Below, piece after piece: positions 14,665-23,573 of a DNA stretch of 64,000 bases. The stretch covers positions 62,001-126,000 of the forward strand of contig NZ_FYDJ01000009.1 in assembly GCF_900187425.1 (NCBI RefSeq), in the 5' to 3' direction. Origin of the DNA: Pseudomonas sp. Irchel s3h14 (GTDB lineage: Bacteria > Pseudomonadota > Gammaproteobacteria > Pseudomonadales > Pseudomonadaceae). A model generated the notes under the pieces. That model did not search any database and had not been told where the DNA came from. It was given only the letters and a program-made list of their open reading frames with translations. A program made the translations under genes and the position numbers. Positions within the stretch are counted from its first letter, which is position 1; each line of letters begins with the position of its first letter.

Positions 14665-17600
14665 CTACCCGTCTTCTTCGATATCCAACAACAAATTCTC
14701 CAGCGCTTCGCGGTAATCACCCGGCTCCTTCCACATCCCCCGCTGCTGCGCTTCCAGCATCCGCTCGGTCATGTCGCGCAACGCATGCGGATTATGTTCG
14801 CGAACAAAATCCCGGGTCGCCGGATCCAGCAAATACGCATCCGCCAGCAACGCATACTGGTGATCGTCGATCAGCTGCGTAGTGGCATCGAACGCAAACA
14901 GATTATCGACCGTCGCCGCCAGTTCAAACGCGCCTTTATAGCCATGACGCTTCACGCCGTCGATCCACTTCGGATTGGCTGCCCGTGAGCGAATCACCCG
15001 GTTCAGCTCTTCCTTCAACGTACGGATTTTCGGCAGATCCGGCTGACTGTGATCGCCATGGTAACTGGCCGCCGCTTCGCCACTGAGGCTTTCCACGGCC
15101 GCGAGCATGCCGCCCTGGAACTGGTAATAGTCGTTAGAGTCGAGCAAGTCGTGTTCACGGTTGTCCTGGTTTTGCAGCACAGCCTGAACCTGGCTCAGGC
15201 GCTGAGCGAACTGCTCTCGCGCCGCGGTGCCTTCGTCAGAACCGCCGTAAGCGTAGCCACCCCAGTTCAGATAAACCTCGGCCAGATCGTCGCGGCTTTG
15301 CCACAGACGACCATCAATGGCGCCCTGCACGCCAGCGCCATAGGCACCCGGTTTGGCGCCAAAAATGCGCCAACCGGCCTGACGCTTGGCCGCCTCTTCA
15401 TCCAGCCCCGATTGCATCAACGCTTCGCGCTCGGCACGCACTTTGGCCGCCAAGGGGTTGAGGTCTTCCGGCTCGTCGAGGGCGGCGACCGCTTGCACGG
15501 CGGCGTCGAACAGACGGATCAGATTGGCAAAGGCATCGCGGAAGAATCCGGACACGCGCAACGTCACGTCCACGCGCGGACGGTCCAGCAGACTCAGCGG
15601 CAGAATCTCGAAATCGTCGACCCGCTGACTGCCCGTGGCCCAGACCGGGCGCACGCCCATCAGCGCCATGGCCTGGGCGATGTCGTCGCCGCCGGTGCGC
15701 ATGGTCGCGGTGCCCCACACCGACAGGCCAAGCTGACGCAGGTGATCGCCGTGGTCTTGCAGGTGTCGTTCAAGAATCAGGGTGGCCGACTGGAAACCGA
15801 TACGCCACGCGGTGGTGGTCGGCAGGTTACGCACGTCCACCGAGTAGAAGTTACGACCGGTCGGCAGCACGTCGAGCCGACCGCGACTCGGTGCACCACT
15901 GGGGCCGGCGGGCACGAAGAGGCCGCTTAGGGCGTCAAGCAGACCGCGCATTTCCGCCGGGCCGCAGGCATCAAGCCGTGGCGCGACGACTTCGCGCAGG
16001 CTGTCAATGATGGCGCTCACTTCGGACCAACCTGCCTCCTGTGGGAGCGGGCTTGCTCGCGAAAGCGGAGTGTCAGTCAACATTGATTTGCCTGACCCAC
16101 CGCTTTCGCGAGCAAGCCCGCTCCCACAGGGGCCGGGCTCGACCTCGATGTTCAACGTTTGCGAGATCAGTTGAGCGGCAAACAGCTCAAGACGTTCGCG
16201 GGTATCACCTGCTGTGCGCCAGGCTTCATCGGTGAGGGTTTGCAGTTCAATCGGACGCGGCCCGGTCCAGGGTTCGGCGAGCGCGCAATCCAGCGGATCG
16301 AAGCCCAACGTGAACGCCTTGGCCAAGGCCCGCAGCAGGCTCGATTGCGCACCCCGTCCATCGCCACGCGGAATGCGCAACAACGCCAGCAAGGTATCAA
16401 TGCGCAAACGCCCGGTCGGCGACTCGCCGAAAATGTGCAGGCCGTCGCGGATCTGCGACTCTTTCAAGTCGCACAAATAGGTGTCCAGACGCGGCAACCA
16501 GATCGCCGCATCGGCATCACTGTCGAGTTTTTCGTCCAGTTGCAGTTCGCGGTCGATGTGCGTCTCGCGCACCAGTTGCAGGATGTCGCGCTGCAACTCC
16601 CGGGCACGGCGCGGATCGAGTAATTGCGCTTCGTAATACTCGTCGGCGAGTAATTCGAGGTTGCGCAACGGACCGTAAGTTTCGGCGCGGGTCAGCGGCG
16701 GCATCAGGTGATCGATGATCACCGCCTGCGTACGGCGCTTGGCCTGGGCGCCCTCGCCCGGATCGTTGACGATAAACGGATAGATGTTCGGCAACGGCCC
16801 AAGCAGCGCATCCGGCCAGCAATGCTCCGACAGCCCGACGCCTTTGCCCGGCAACCACTCGAGGTTGCCGTGCTTGCCGACGTGGATCACGCCGTGGGCG
16901 CCATAGGTGTTACGCAACCAGAAATAGAACGCCAGATAACCGTGAGGCGGCACCAGGTCCGGGTCGTGATACACCGCGCTCGGGTCCACCTGATAACCGC
17001 GCGCCGGTTGAATGCCGACGAAAGTCAGGCCAAAGCGCAGCCCGGCGATCATCATTCGCCCGCCACGGAACATCGGATCGTTTTCGGGCGAGCCCCAACG
17101 TTCCAGCACCGCTTGGCGATTGGACTCGGGCAAGGCGTTGAACATCAGGTTGTAGTCATCCAGCGCGAGGCTTTGCATACACGGGCGCTGGTCGAGGGTG
17201 TCGAGGTCGTTGCTGACGCCGCCGAGTAATTGCTGGATCAACGCGGTGCCGCTATCAGGCAACTCGGCCGGCAGCGGATAACCTTCTTTATGCAGCGCAC
17301 GCAGGATATTCAGCGCGGCGGCCGGGGTGTCGAGGCCCACGCCATTGCCGATGCGACCGTCGCGGGTCGGGTAGTTGGCGAGGATCAGGGCGATGCGTTT
17401 TTCAGCGTTGGGCACTCGCGCCAGATCGATCCAGCGCCGCGCCAGTTCGGCGACAAAATCCATGCGCTCCGGTTGTGGCCGATAGCAGACCACATCGGAT
17501 TGACTGCGCTCGCTGCGCCAGGCCAGGTCCTTGAAGCTGATCGGTCGGCTGATGATCCGCCCGTCCAGTTCCGGCAGCGCGATGTGCATCGCCAGATCAC

Positions 17601-18528
17601 GCGGACCGAGGCCTTGCTCGCTGGCGCGCCAACCCGGTTCGTTGTCCTGGGCACAGATCGCCTGGATCACCGGGATATTGCGGCGAAACGGTCGCAAGTG
17701 CGGCGCTTCGGGGCTGGATTGAGCGAAACCGGTGGTGTTGAGAATCACCCCCGCCTCGACTTCGTCCAACAGGTCCTCGACCACCGTCAGGCAGCCGGGT
17801 TCTTTCAAACTGGCCACTGCAATCGGCAAAGGATTCAACCCTGCCGCCTGCAAACGCTGGCAGAAAATATCGATGAAACCGGTGTTGGCCGCCTGCAAAT
17901 GCGAGCGGTAGAACAGCACCGCCGCCACCGGTTGATCGGCCTGCCAGTCGGCTTGCCAATCCTTCAGTTCAGCGGGGCTTTTTTTCGGGTGGTAAATCGC
18001 CGTGCGCGGCAGGGTTTGCGCCTCAGCCCAGGCGTAGTCGCGATCCAGCCAACGATTGGCGAGGCAGTGGAAAAAATCCAGGGCATTGCTCATGCCGCCC
18101 TGACGCAGAAACTGCCAGAGCCGATCGCGGTCTTCCGCGCCCACCGTGCTTAGCTCGCTGAGTTCAGGGTCCGGGCGGTCATCGCCAGGCACCAGAATCA
18201 GCTGCACGCCGCGCTCCGACAGTTGCACCAGTTGCTCGACGCCGTAACGCCAATAGGCGATGCCGCCGTGCAGCGAAATCAGAATCACTTTGGCGTGGCG
18301 CAGCACTTCGTCGACATACAGGTCGACCGACGCGTGATTCTGCACCTGCATCGGGTTGGCCAGGCGCACGCTCGGGTAATCGTCGGGCAACTGCTGCGCC
18401 GCTTCGGCGAGCAGCGCGAGGCTGGAGTCGCCGCTGCACAGGATCACCAGCTCGGCGGGGGTTTGTCCAAGGTCGGCAATGTTGTCATCCGACACGAAAC
18501 CGCCGGGCTGGGTCCTGAGCAGGTGCAT
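14665..18528 (-). CDS. cobN: Cobaltochelatase large subunit CobN
   Basis: A 1287-aa CobN/BchH-type chelatase subunit that inserts Co2+ into hydrogenobyrinic acid a,c-diamide in the aerobic B12 pathway, driven by the ChlI/ChlD motor. Family marks include the GVIHVGKHGNLEWLPGKGVG segment (the HxGxHGxxEWLPGK signature) and the later YAYGGSDEGTAAREQF region. The gene starts 3 nt after the cobW stop, so the two are surely co-transcribed under the upstream cobalamin riboswitch. Around residues 800-831 the protein carries an extra segment (CGSGLARESGGSGK to LSRASPLPQEAG). It is the in-frame translation of a REP doublet and is not expected in other CobN proteins. Confidence 0.95.
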   Translation of the reverse strand: MHLLRTQPGGFVSDDNIADLGQTPAELVILCSGDSSLALLAEAAQQLPDDYPSVRLANPMQVQNHASVDLYVDEVLRHAKVILISLHGGIAYWRYGVEQLVQLSERGVQLILVPGDDRPDPELSELSTVGAEDRDRLWQFLRQGGMSNALDFFHCLANRWLDRDYAWAEAQTLPRTAIYHPKKSPAELKDWQADWQADQPVAAVLFYRSHLQAANTGFIDIFCQRLQAAGLNPLPIAVASLKEPGCLTVVEDLLDEVEAGVILNTTGFAQSSPEAPHLRPFRRNIPVIQAICAQDNEPGWRASEQGLGPRDLAMHIALPELDGRIISRPISFKDLAWRSERSQSDVVCYRPQPERMDFVAELARRWIDLARVPNAEKRIALILANYPTRDGRIGNGVGLDTPAAALNILRALHKEGYPLPAELPDSGTALIQQLLGGVSNDLDTLDQRPCMQSLALDDYNLMFNALPESNRQAVLERWGSPENDPMFRGGRMMIAGLRFGLTFVGIQPARGYQVDPSAVYHDPDLVPPHGYLAFYFWLRNTYGAHGVIHVGKHGNLEWLPGKGVGLSEHCWPDALLGPLPNIYPFIVNDPGEGAQAKRRTQAVIIDHLMPPLTRAETYGPLRNLELLADEYYEAQLLDPRRARELQRDILQLVRETHIDRELQLDEKLDSDADAAIWLPRLDTYLCDLKESQIRDGLHIFGESPTGRLRIDTLLALLRIPRGDGRGAQSSLLRALAKAFTLGFDPLDCALAEPWTGPRPIELQTLTDEAWRTAGDTRERLELFAAQLISQTLNIEVEPGPCGSGLARESGGSGKSMLTDTPLSRASPLPQEAGWSEVSAIIDSLREVVAPRLDACGPAEMRGLLDALSGLFVPAGPSGAPSRGRLDVLPTGRNFYSVDVRNLPTTTAWRIGFQSATLILERHLQDHGDHLRQLGLSVWGTATMRTGGDDIAQAMALMGVRPVWATGSQRVDDFEILPLSLLDRPRVDVTLRVSGFFRDAFANLIRLFDAAVQAVAALDEPEDLNPLAAKVRAEREALMQSGLDEEAAKRQAGWRIFGAKPGAYGAGVQGAIDGRLWQSRDDLAEVYLNWGGYAYGGSDEGTAAREQFAQRLSQVQAVLQNQDNREHDLLDSNDYYQFQGGMLAAVESLSGEAAASYHGDHSQPDLPKIRTLKEELNRVIRSRAANPKWIDGVKRHGYKGAFELAATVDNLFAFDATTQLIDDHQYALLADAYLLDPATRDFVREHNPHALRDMTERMLEAQQRGMWKEPGDYREALENLLLDIEEDG
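16038..16130. repeat. REP doublet (REPIN-like) inside the cobN coding sequence
   Basis: Two inverted copies, CCTGTGGGAGCGGGCTTGCT and its complement AGCAAGCCCGCTCCCACAGG, lie 93 bp end to end (31 codons), with arms extending through CGCGAAAGCGG. The same REP sequence occurs intergenically at 23453-23542 and in altered form at 19945-20042. Here it is translated in frame without a stop. Confidence 0.92.
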
Positions 18529-18531
18529 GGC

Positions 18532-19590
18532 TTAAACGCTGAGCGCAGCGCGCAATTGCGCTTCAAGCAGAGTGGCGTCCAGCTCCTGACCGATCAACAC
18601 CAGACGCGTGGTGCGCGCTTCATCGGCGCCCCACTGACGGTCGAAATGCTTGTCGAAACGTGTGCCCACGCCCTGGATCAGCAGGCGCATCGGTTTGTTC
18701 GGGATCGCCGCAAAACCTTTGACGCGCAGGATGCCGTGCTGGACCACCAGTTGGGTCAGCGCGTCCAGCAGCAGGCTTTCGTCGGCTTGCGGCAGTTCGA
18801 TGGAGATGGAGTCAAAGGCATCATGGTCGTGATCGTCTTCGCCTTCATGGTGGTGATCGTGATGGCTGTGACGGCTGTCGATGTGCTCTTCGGAGCCGGC
18901 GCCGAGGCCGATCAGCACGTCCAGTGGCACGCGACCGCTGCTGGCTTCGATGACTTTCACCGCTGGCGGCAGTTCTTCAGCGACTTCCAGGCGTACACGG
19001 GCCAGGTCTTCAGGGCTGATCAGGTCGGCCTTGTTGAGGATCACCAGGTCGGCGCTGGCCAGTTGGTCGGCGAACAGCTCGTGCAGCGGCGATTCGTGGT
19101 CCAGGTTCGGGTCGAGTTTGCGCTGGGCATCGACCTGGTCCGGGAAAGCCGCGAAGGTGCCGGCGGCGACCGCTGGGCTGTCGACTACGGTGATGACCGC
19201 GTCAACGGTGCAGGCGCTGCGGATTTCCGGCCACTGGAAGGCTTGCACCAGCGGTTTTGGCAGGGCCAGGCCCGAGGTTTCGATGAGGATGTGGTCGAGG
19301 TCGCCGCGACGGGCGACCAATTCGCGCATCACCGGGAAGAATTCTTCCTGAACGGTGCAGCACAGGCAGCCGTTGGCCAGTTCGTAGACGCGGCCGTTGG
19401 CTTCTTCAGTGCAGCCGATGGAGCACTGCTTGAGGATTTCGCCGTCGATGCCCAGCTCGCCGAACTCGTTGACGATCACCGCAATACGACGGCCCTGAGC
19501 GTTGTCGAGCATGTGCCGCAGCAAAGTGGTTTTGCCCGAGCCGAGGAAGCCGGTAACGATGGTGACGGGGAGTTTGGCCAGTGTTTTCAT
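18532..19590 (-). CDS. cobW: CobW, G3E-family GTPase (COG0523) for cobalamin biosynthesis
   Basis: A 352-aa protein. Walker A is GFLGSGKTTLLRH near residue 15, the metal-binding CxCC motif is in NGCLCCTVQEEF, and the NKAD guanine-specificity motif is in LVILNKADL. A His/Asp-rich loop (around residues 235-260, HSHHDHHHEGEDDHDHD) and a C-terminal CobW_C domain complete the structure. It is thought to act as a cobalt chaperone for CobN, and here directly precedes cobN. A cobalamin riboswitch lies in its leader. Confidence 0.95.
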   Translation of the reverse strand: MKTLAKLPVTIVTGFLGSGKTTLLRHMLDNAQGRRIAVIVNEFGELGIDGEILKQCSIGCTEEANGRVYELANGCLCCTVQEEFFPVMRELVARRGDLDHILIETSGLALPKPLVQAFQWPEIRSACTVDAVITVVDSPAVAAGTFAAFPDQVDAQRKLDPNLDHESPLHELFADQLASADLVILNKADLISPEDLARVRLEVAEELPPAVKVIEASSGRVPLDVLIGLGAGSEEHIDSRHSHHDHHHEGEDDHDHDAFDSISIELPQADESLLLDALTQLVVQHGILRVKGFAAIPNKPMRLLIQGVGTRFDKHFDRQWGADEARTTRLVLIGQELDATLLEAQLRAALSV

Positions 19591-19699
19591 CGGATGCCCT
19601 TTGGCAAGGTGGCGGGCATACGGGACGACAATCGCTGCGACGGATGCGCGCGCAAGAGTTCCGCCACCGGATCACCCCGCCCGGTTGTAGTGAGAATCT

Positions 19700-19890
19700 G
19701 TGTCGAGGCAGGTCTCCTGGCTGACGGTTTGCCGGGCTTGTCGGCCCGGCATTCGCTGCGCCTTCCCGCGAACCCGTTGCACAGGGTTTGCAGTGGCGTG
19801 GCAGCGAACATCACCGTTCACAGTTGCGGGGGCAGCCGCGGCATCGACCGCGTTCCCTTCTTAGCTTCGGCAGACGCCGAAGAACCTCGA
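19700..19890 (-). promoter_or_regulatory. Cobalamin riboswitch controlling cobW-cobN-chlID
   Basis: On the minus strand the leader reads GGGAACGCGGTCGATGCCGC followed by the B12 box GCTGCCCCCGCAACTG (about 19823-19837). It ends with GCCAGGAGACCTGCC (about 19708-19722), the conserved 3' paired element. These blocks in this order are diagnostic of an AdoCbl riboswitch. High B12 should reduce cobW expression. Exact ends are estimated. Confidence 0.92.
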
Positions 19891-19944
19891 AAGCGCAAGG
19901 CTACGCATCGTGTGGGGGCGGGTCAATGTTCACCTGAGTTCTGT

Positions 19945-20042
19945 GGCGCCCCCTTCGCGAGCAAGTCGAATCGTCGCACCGCCGCTCCCACAGGGGAATG
20001 CATTTCAAATGTGGGAGCGGGCTTGCTCGCGAAGGGAGCGCC
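19945..20042. repeat. REP-type inverted repeat between the two riboswitches
   Basis: Outer arms GGCGCCCCCTTCGCGAGCAAG and CTTGCTCGCGAAGGGAGCGCC differ by one base. The right REP is complete, while the left has about 17 extra bases inserted after CGCGAGCAAG. It lies between the divergent cobalamin leaders. Confidence 0.8.
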
Positions 20043-20104
20043 GCAGTTTCCAACTGAGAACCCTTGCCAATTGACGTCCAACCCCCGCCCATGCTCTCCT
20101 ACAC

Positions 20105-20315
20105 GCCTTGTTACGGGTGCCCTTCACAGGGTGAAACGGGAAACCGGTGAATCATGTGCTTTACTCTAAAGTCATGTCAGTCCGGTGCTGCCCCCGCAAC
20201 GGTAAGCGAGCGAAGCGTCAGATCCACTGTGCCAGCAGTTCGGCATGGGAAGGTGATGCTTGCAGGTCAAGGCGAAAGCCACTACCCCTCGTGAGCCCGG
20301 AGACCGGCCCGCAAC
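20105..20315 (+). promoter_or_regulatory. Cobalamin riboswitch controlling cbtB-cbtA-cobE-cobM
   Basis: The plus strand shows CGGGAAACCGGTGAATC, then the B12 box TGCTGCCCCCGCAACGGTAA (about 20186-20205) and CGTGAGCCCGGAGACCGGCC near 20290-20309, the AdoCbl riboswitch pattern. Downstream, GGGCGGGCGC and GCGCGCCCG (about 20358-20390) can form a hairpin just before the cbtB ribosome site, a possible expression platform. Confidence 0.92.
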
Positions 20316-20447
20316 ACAAAGTGACCATTACGATCACTGAATAACAAACCCGCGGTGGGCGGGCGCTGTTTGAACCTCTGCGCGCCCGACTCGCAGGGGT
20401 CTTCCATGCGCTCTAAATCACCCGCTGACAGACCAGAGGGAAGCGCC

Positions 20448-20651
20448 ATGTCGATCATCAGCAGCACCGGCAGCAACACCGATAAGAGCACCGCCAGCAC
20501 CACCAATACCCTGACTCAACGCCTGACTGTCGCCCTGTGCGCGTCGATCCTGGGTGCCAGCCTTGTGTATTTCGCCGGTTTCTCGCACATCGAAGCGGTG
20601 CACAACGCCGCTCACGATACCCGCCACAGCTCTGCATTCCCGTGCCATTGA
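20448..20651 (+). CDS. cbtB: CbtB, small subunit of a predicted cobalt transporter
   Basis: A 67-aa protein with one membrane helix (LTVALCASILGASLVYFAGF) and a C-terminal His-rich metal site, HNAAHDTRHSSAFPCH, characteristic of CbtB. It is paired with CbtA 11 bp downstream, and both follow a B12 riboswitch. The start ATG has a GAGGGA ribosome site. It presumably binds cobalt at the membrane for uptake feeding CobN. Confidence 0.93.
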   Translation: MSIISSTGSNTDKSTASTTNTLTQRLTVALCASILGASLVYFAGFSHIEAVHNAAHDTRHSSAFPCH

Positions 20652-20662
20652 GACCTGCTGAC

Positions 20663-21370
20663 ATGATCAAGCGTATTGCGCAAACCGCAGGGTTCACCGG
20701 GCTTCTGGCCGCCCTGTTGCTGACCCTGCTGCAAAGCTTCTGGGTGGCTCCGCTGATTCTGCAGGCCGAGACGTTCGAAAAATCCGAGCCCGCCGCTGTT
20801 GAAGTTCACGAGCACGCCGCAGGTGCTGTCGCCGCTCACACCCACGATGCTGAAGCCTGGGAACCGGAAGACGGCTGGCAGCGCGTGCTGTCCACTACCG
20901 GCGGCAACCTGGTGGTAGCGGTTGGTTTCGCCCTGATGCTGGCCGGTCTTTACACCTTGCGCGCTCCGACCAAAACCTCCCAAGGCCTGCTTTGGGGTTT
21001 GGCCGGTTACGCGACGTTCGTGCTGGCACCGACCCTCGGTCTGCCGCCCGAGCTGCCGGGCACTGCCGCGGCTGATTTGGCGCAACGGCAGATCTGGTGG
21101 ATCGGCACGGCCGCCTCCACCGCGGTCGGCATCGCATTGATCGTGTTCAGCCGTCACTGGCTGATGAAAGTGCTCGGCGTGGCAATCCTGGCTGTTCCTC
21201 ATGTGATCGGCGCACCACAACCGGAAGTCCACTCGATGCTGGCTCCGGAAGCCCTGGAAACTCAGTTCAAAATCGCTTCGCAGCTGACCAACGTGGCTTT
21301 CTGGCTGGCCCTGGGCCTGATCAGTGCCTGGTTGTTCCGCCGCAAAAGCGATGGTCAATACCACGCATGA
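20663..21370 (+). CDS. cbtA: CbtA, predicted cobalt transporter subunit
   Basis: A 235-aa membrane protein with about five hydrophobic segments, beginning MIKRIAQTAGFTGLLAALLL. The first periplasmic loop carries acidic and His residues (EVHEHAAGAVAAHTHDAEAW). It forms the predicted CbtAB cobalt uptake system, known mainly by its association with B12 riboswitches. The stop overlaps the cobE start (ATGA). Confidence 0.92.
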   Translation: MIKRIAQTAGFTGLLAALLLTLLQSFWVAPLILQAETFEKSEPAAVEVHEHAAGAVAAHTHDAEAWEPEDGWQRVLSTTGGNLVVAVGFALMLAGLYTLRAPTKTSQGLLWGLAGYATFVLAPTLGLPPELPGTAAADLAQRQIWWIGTAASTAVGIALIVFSRHWLMKVLGVAILAVPHVIGAPQPEVHSMLAPEALETQFKIASQLTNVAFWLALGLISAWLFRRKSDGQYHA

Positions 21371-21780
21371 CTGAGATCAGCACAGCGCCGACTTTAGTGG
21401 TCGGCCTGGGCTGCCAGCGCGGCTGCCCCGTCAGCACGCTGCGGGCGCTGCTCGATCAGGCGTTACAGGCTCATAAAATCGAACTTCACCAGATCAAGGC
21501 GCTGGCCAGCATCGACCTGAAGCGCGAAGAGCCTGGCTTGATCGAATTGGCCGAACAACTAGCGCTGCCACTGATGTACTTCAGCAGCGAACAACTGGCC
21601 GGCTATCAACCGCAACTCAGCCACCGCTCGGACATCGCGTTCGAACGCACCGGTTGCTACGGCGTCGCGGAAAGTGCCGCCCTGGCCCTGGCCGAACAAC
21701 TGACCCAGGCACCGGCAAAATTGCTGATTTCACGACAAAAATATGCCCAGGCCACCTTGGCATTGGCCGGCGCCGCCTGA
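21367..21780 (+). CDS. cobE: CobE / CbiG C-terminal-domain cobalamin biosynthesis protein
   Basis: A 137-aa protein starting MTEISTAPTLVVGLGCQRGC. VVGLGCQRGCP, ASIDLKREEPGL and CYGVAESAAL fit the CobE/CbiG C-terminal family, required around the precorrin ring-contraction steps; its precise role is unclear. The start codon overlaps the cbtA stop by 4 nt. It is followed by cobM 83 bp later. Confidence 0.9.
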   Translation: MTEISTAPTLVVGLGCQRGCPVSTLRALLDQALQAHKIELHQIKALASIDLKREEPGLIELAEQLALPLMYFSSEQLAGYQPQLSHRSDIAFERTGCYGVAESAALALAEQLTQAPAKLLISRQKYAQATLALAGAA

Positions 21781-21863
21781 AATCCTCGATAATCCTCGCC
21801 TTCGATCATGAGCAATCTTCATCTGAAGCCTTGCCCAGCCCCTTTTTCTCACAGGAACCGACG

Positions 21864-22610
21864 ATGACCGTCTACTTCATTGGCGCAGGTCCCGGCGACC
21901 CGGAACTGATCACCGTCAAAGGCCAACGGCTGATTCGCAGCTGCCCGGTGATCATCTATGCCGGCTCCCTGGTGCCCGCCGCCGTGCTGGAAGGCCATCG
22001 CGCCGAACAGGTGGTCAACAGCGCCGAACTGCACCTGGAACAGATCATCGAGCTGATCAAATCCGCCCATGCCAAGGGTCAGGACGTGGCCCGGGTGCAC
22101 TCTGGCGATCCGAGTCTTTATGGCGCTATTGGCGAGCAGATTCGCTACCTGCGCGAACTCGACATCCCGTTTGAAATCATTCCCGGCGTCACGGCCACGG
22201 CGGCCTGCGCGGCGCTTCTGGGCTCGGAACTGACATTACCGGACGTGTCGCAAAGCGTGATCCTGACCCGCTACGCCGACAAGACCGCCATGCCCGCCGG
22301 CGAAGAGCTCGGCAGCCTGGCGCAGCACGGGGCGACCATGGCGATTCATCTGGGGGTCAATCATCTGGAGAAGATCCTGGCCGAATTGCTGCCGCATTAC
22401 GGCGCGGATTGCCCGATCGCGGTAATTCACCGGGCGACCTGGCCGGATCAGGATTGGGTGGTGGGGACGCTTGAAGACATTGCCGCGAAGGTTGAAGCCA
22501 AGGGGTTTCGGCGTACGGCGTTGATTTTGGTGGGTCGGGTTTTGGGCAGTGATCACTTCAGTGAGTCGTCGCTGTACCGCGCAGGGCACGCGCATTTGTA
22601 TCGGCCCTGA
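21864..22610 (+). CDS. cobM: CobM, precorrin-4 C11-methyltransferase
   Basis: A 248-aa SAM-dependent tetrapyrrole methylase. The N-terminal signature is VYFIGAGPGDPELITVKGQR, and a second motif, ARVHSGDPSLYGAIGEQIRYL, forms the SAM site. VILTRYADKTAMP and the C-terminal domain fit CobM/CbiF, which methylates precorrin-4 at C-11. The start is the ATG after the ACAGGA ribosome site; the longer in-frame extension is not family-like. It is the last gene of the riboswitch-controlled cbt/cob operon. Confidence 0.95.
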   Translation: MTVYFIGAGPGDPELITVKGQRLIRSCPVIIYAGSLVPAAVLEGHRAEQVVNSAELHLEQIIELIKSAHAKGQDVARVHSGDPSLYGAIGEQIRYLRELDIPFEIIPGVTATAACAALLGSELTLPDVSQSVILTRYADKTAMPAGEELGSLAQHGATMAIHLGVNHLEKILAELLPHYGADCPIAVIHRATWPDQDWVVGTLEDIAAKVEAKGFRRTALILVGRVLGSDHFSESSLYRAGHAHLYRP

Positions 22611-22613
22611 GAT

Positions 22614-22720
22614 GATCGTTCCCACGCTCTGCGTGGGAATGCCTCAACGGACGCTCTGCGTCCGCTTTTGGGACGCGGAGCGTCCCGGGCTGCATTCCCA
22701 CGCAGAGCGTGGGAACGATC
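22614..22720. repeat. Palindromic intergenic repeat (copy 2, inverted relative to copy 1)
   Basis: A 107-bp element bounded by GATCGTTCCCACGCTCTGCG and its complement. Its reverse complement matches 14555-14662 almost base for base. It lies directly after the cobM stop and before a terminator. Confidence 0.85.
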
Positions 22721-22754
22721 AAAAAAAACGGCGCTCACGGGGCGCCGTTTTTTA
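22721..22754. terminator. Bidirectional intrinsic terminator between cobM and nfuA
   Basis: ACGGCGC (22728-22734) pairs with GCGCCGT (22742-22748). An A8 tract lies on one side and a T6 tract on the other, so it can stop both converging transcripts. Confidence 0.85.
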
Positions 22755-22775
22755 TGTTTGCAGCGAACACCTTAC

Positions 22776-23360
22776 TTAGTAGTAGGCGTTTTCTTTCTGC
22801 GTGTGGTCGGTGACATCACGAACGCCCTTGAGCTCGGGAATGCGCTCGAGCAAGGTGCGCTCGATGCCTTCGCGCAAGGTAACGTCTGCCTGGCCGCAGC
22901 CCTGGCAACCGCCGCCGAACTTCAACACGGCGATGCCGTCTTCGACCACATCGATCAGGCTCACCTGACCGCCGTGGCTGGCCAGCCCCGGGTTGATCTC
23001 GGTTTGCAGGTAATAGTTGATACGCTCATTGACCGGGCTGTCGGCGCTGACCATCGGTACTTTGGCGTTTGGCGCCTTGATGGTGAGCTGGCCGCCCATG
23101 CGGTCGGTGGCGTAATCGACTACCGCATCGTCCAGGAAGGCTTCGCTGAACGAGTCGATGTAAGCGGTGAAGCTTTTGAGCCCCAGCGCCGTGTCTTCAG
23201 GTTTTTCTTCGCCCGGCTTGCAATAAGCAATGCAGGTTTCGGCGTACTGGGTGCCAGGCTGGGTGATAAAGACGCGGATGCCGATGCCTGGGGTGTTCTG
23301 CTTGGAGAGCAGATCAGCCAGATAATCGTGGGCGGCGTCGGTAATGGTAATAGCGGTCAT
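22776..23360 (-). CDS. nfuA: NfuA, Fe-S biogenesis protein
   Basis: A 194-aa protein with an N-terminal degenerate A-type domain (about 1-100) and a C-terminal NifU domain with the cluster-binding CxxC in FGGGCQGCGQADVTLREGIE. It carries [4Fe-4S] clusters to apoproteins. The order and length match Pseudomonas NfuA. It ends at the bidirectional terminator shared with cobM. Confidence 0.95.
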   Translation of the reverse strand: MTAITITDAAHDYLADLLSKQNTPGIGIRVFITQPGTQYAETCIAYCKPGEEKPEDTALGLKSFTAYIDSFSEAFLDDAVVDYATDRMGGQLTIKAPNAKVPMVSADSPVNERINYYLQTEINPGLASHGGQVSLIDVVEDGIAVLKFGGGCQGCGQADVTLREGIERTLLERIPELKGVRDVTDHTQKENAYY

Positions 23361-23452
23361 GGAAACTCCTCGCAGGCTTGGGCGCAGTTTACGCCAATCA
23401 TCGCGCCGTACAAAGTCCTAGTATTTTTGTCGGGAAAGCGCAGCGGATCCAA

Positions 23453-23542
23453 TGTGGGAGCGGGCTTGCTCGCGAAGAGGTTATAACAGTCAATATTAAT
23501 GTTGACTGGTCTACCGCCTTCGCGAGCAAGCCCGCTCCCACA
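23453..23542. repeat. REP doublet (REPIN-like) between cti and nfuA
   Basis: TGTGGGAGCGGGCTTGCTCG and its inverse copy are separated by an AT-rich spacer containing GTCAATATTAATGTTGAC. It is the intergenic counterpart of the element found inside cobN, and lies between the cti stop and the nfuA start on the same strand. Confidence 0.92.
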
Positions 23543-23573
23543 CTGGATCGCAGGCACCTCTAAATTCCGTGCA

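Noticed and set aside
16038..16130. The REP insertion read as a frameshift or pseudogene mark in cobN
   Set aside because: The insert is a multiple of three and contains no stop, and the CobN sequence continues normally on both sides.
18223..20169. A 648-codon plus-strand frame across cobW and the riboswitch
   Set aside because: It is antisense to cobW and the cobalamin leader, with no recognisable domain.
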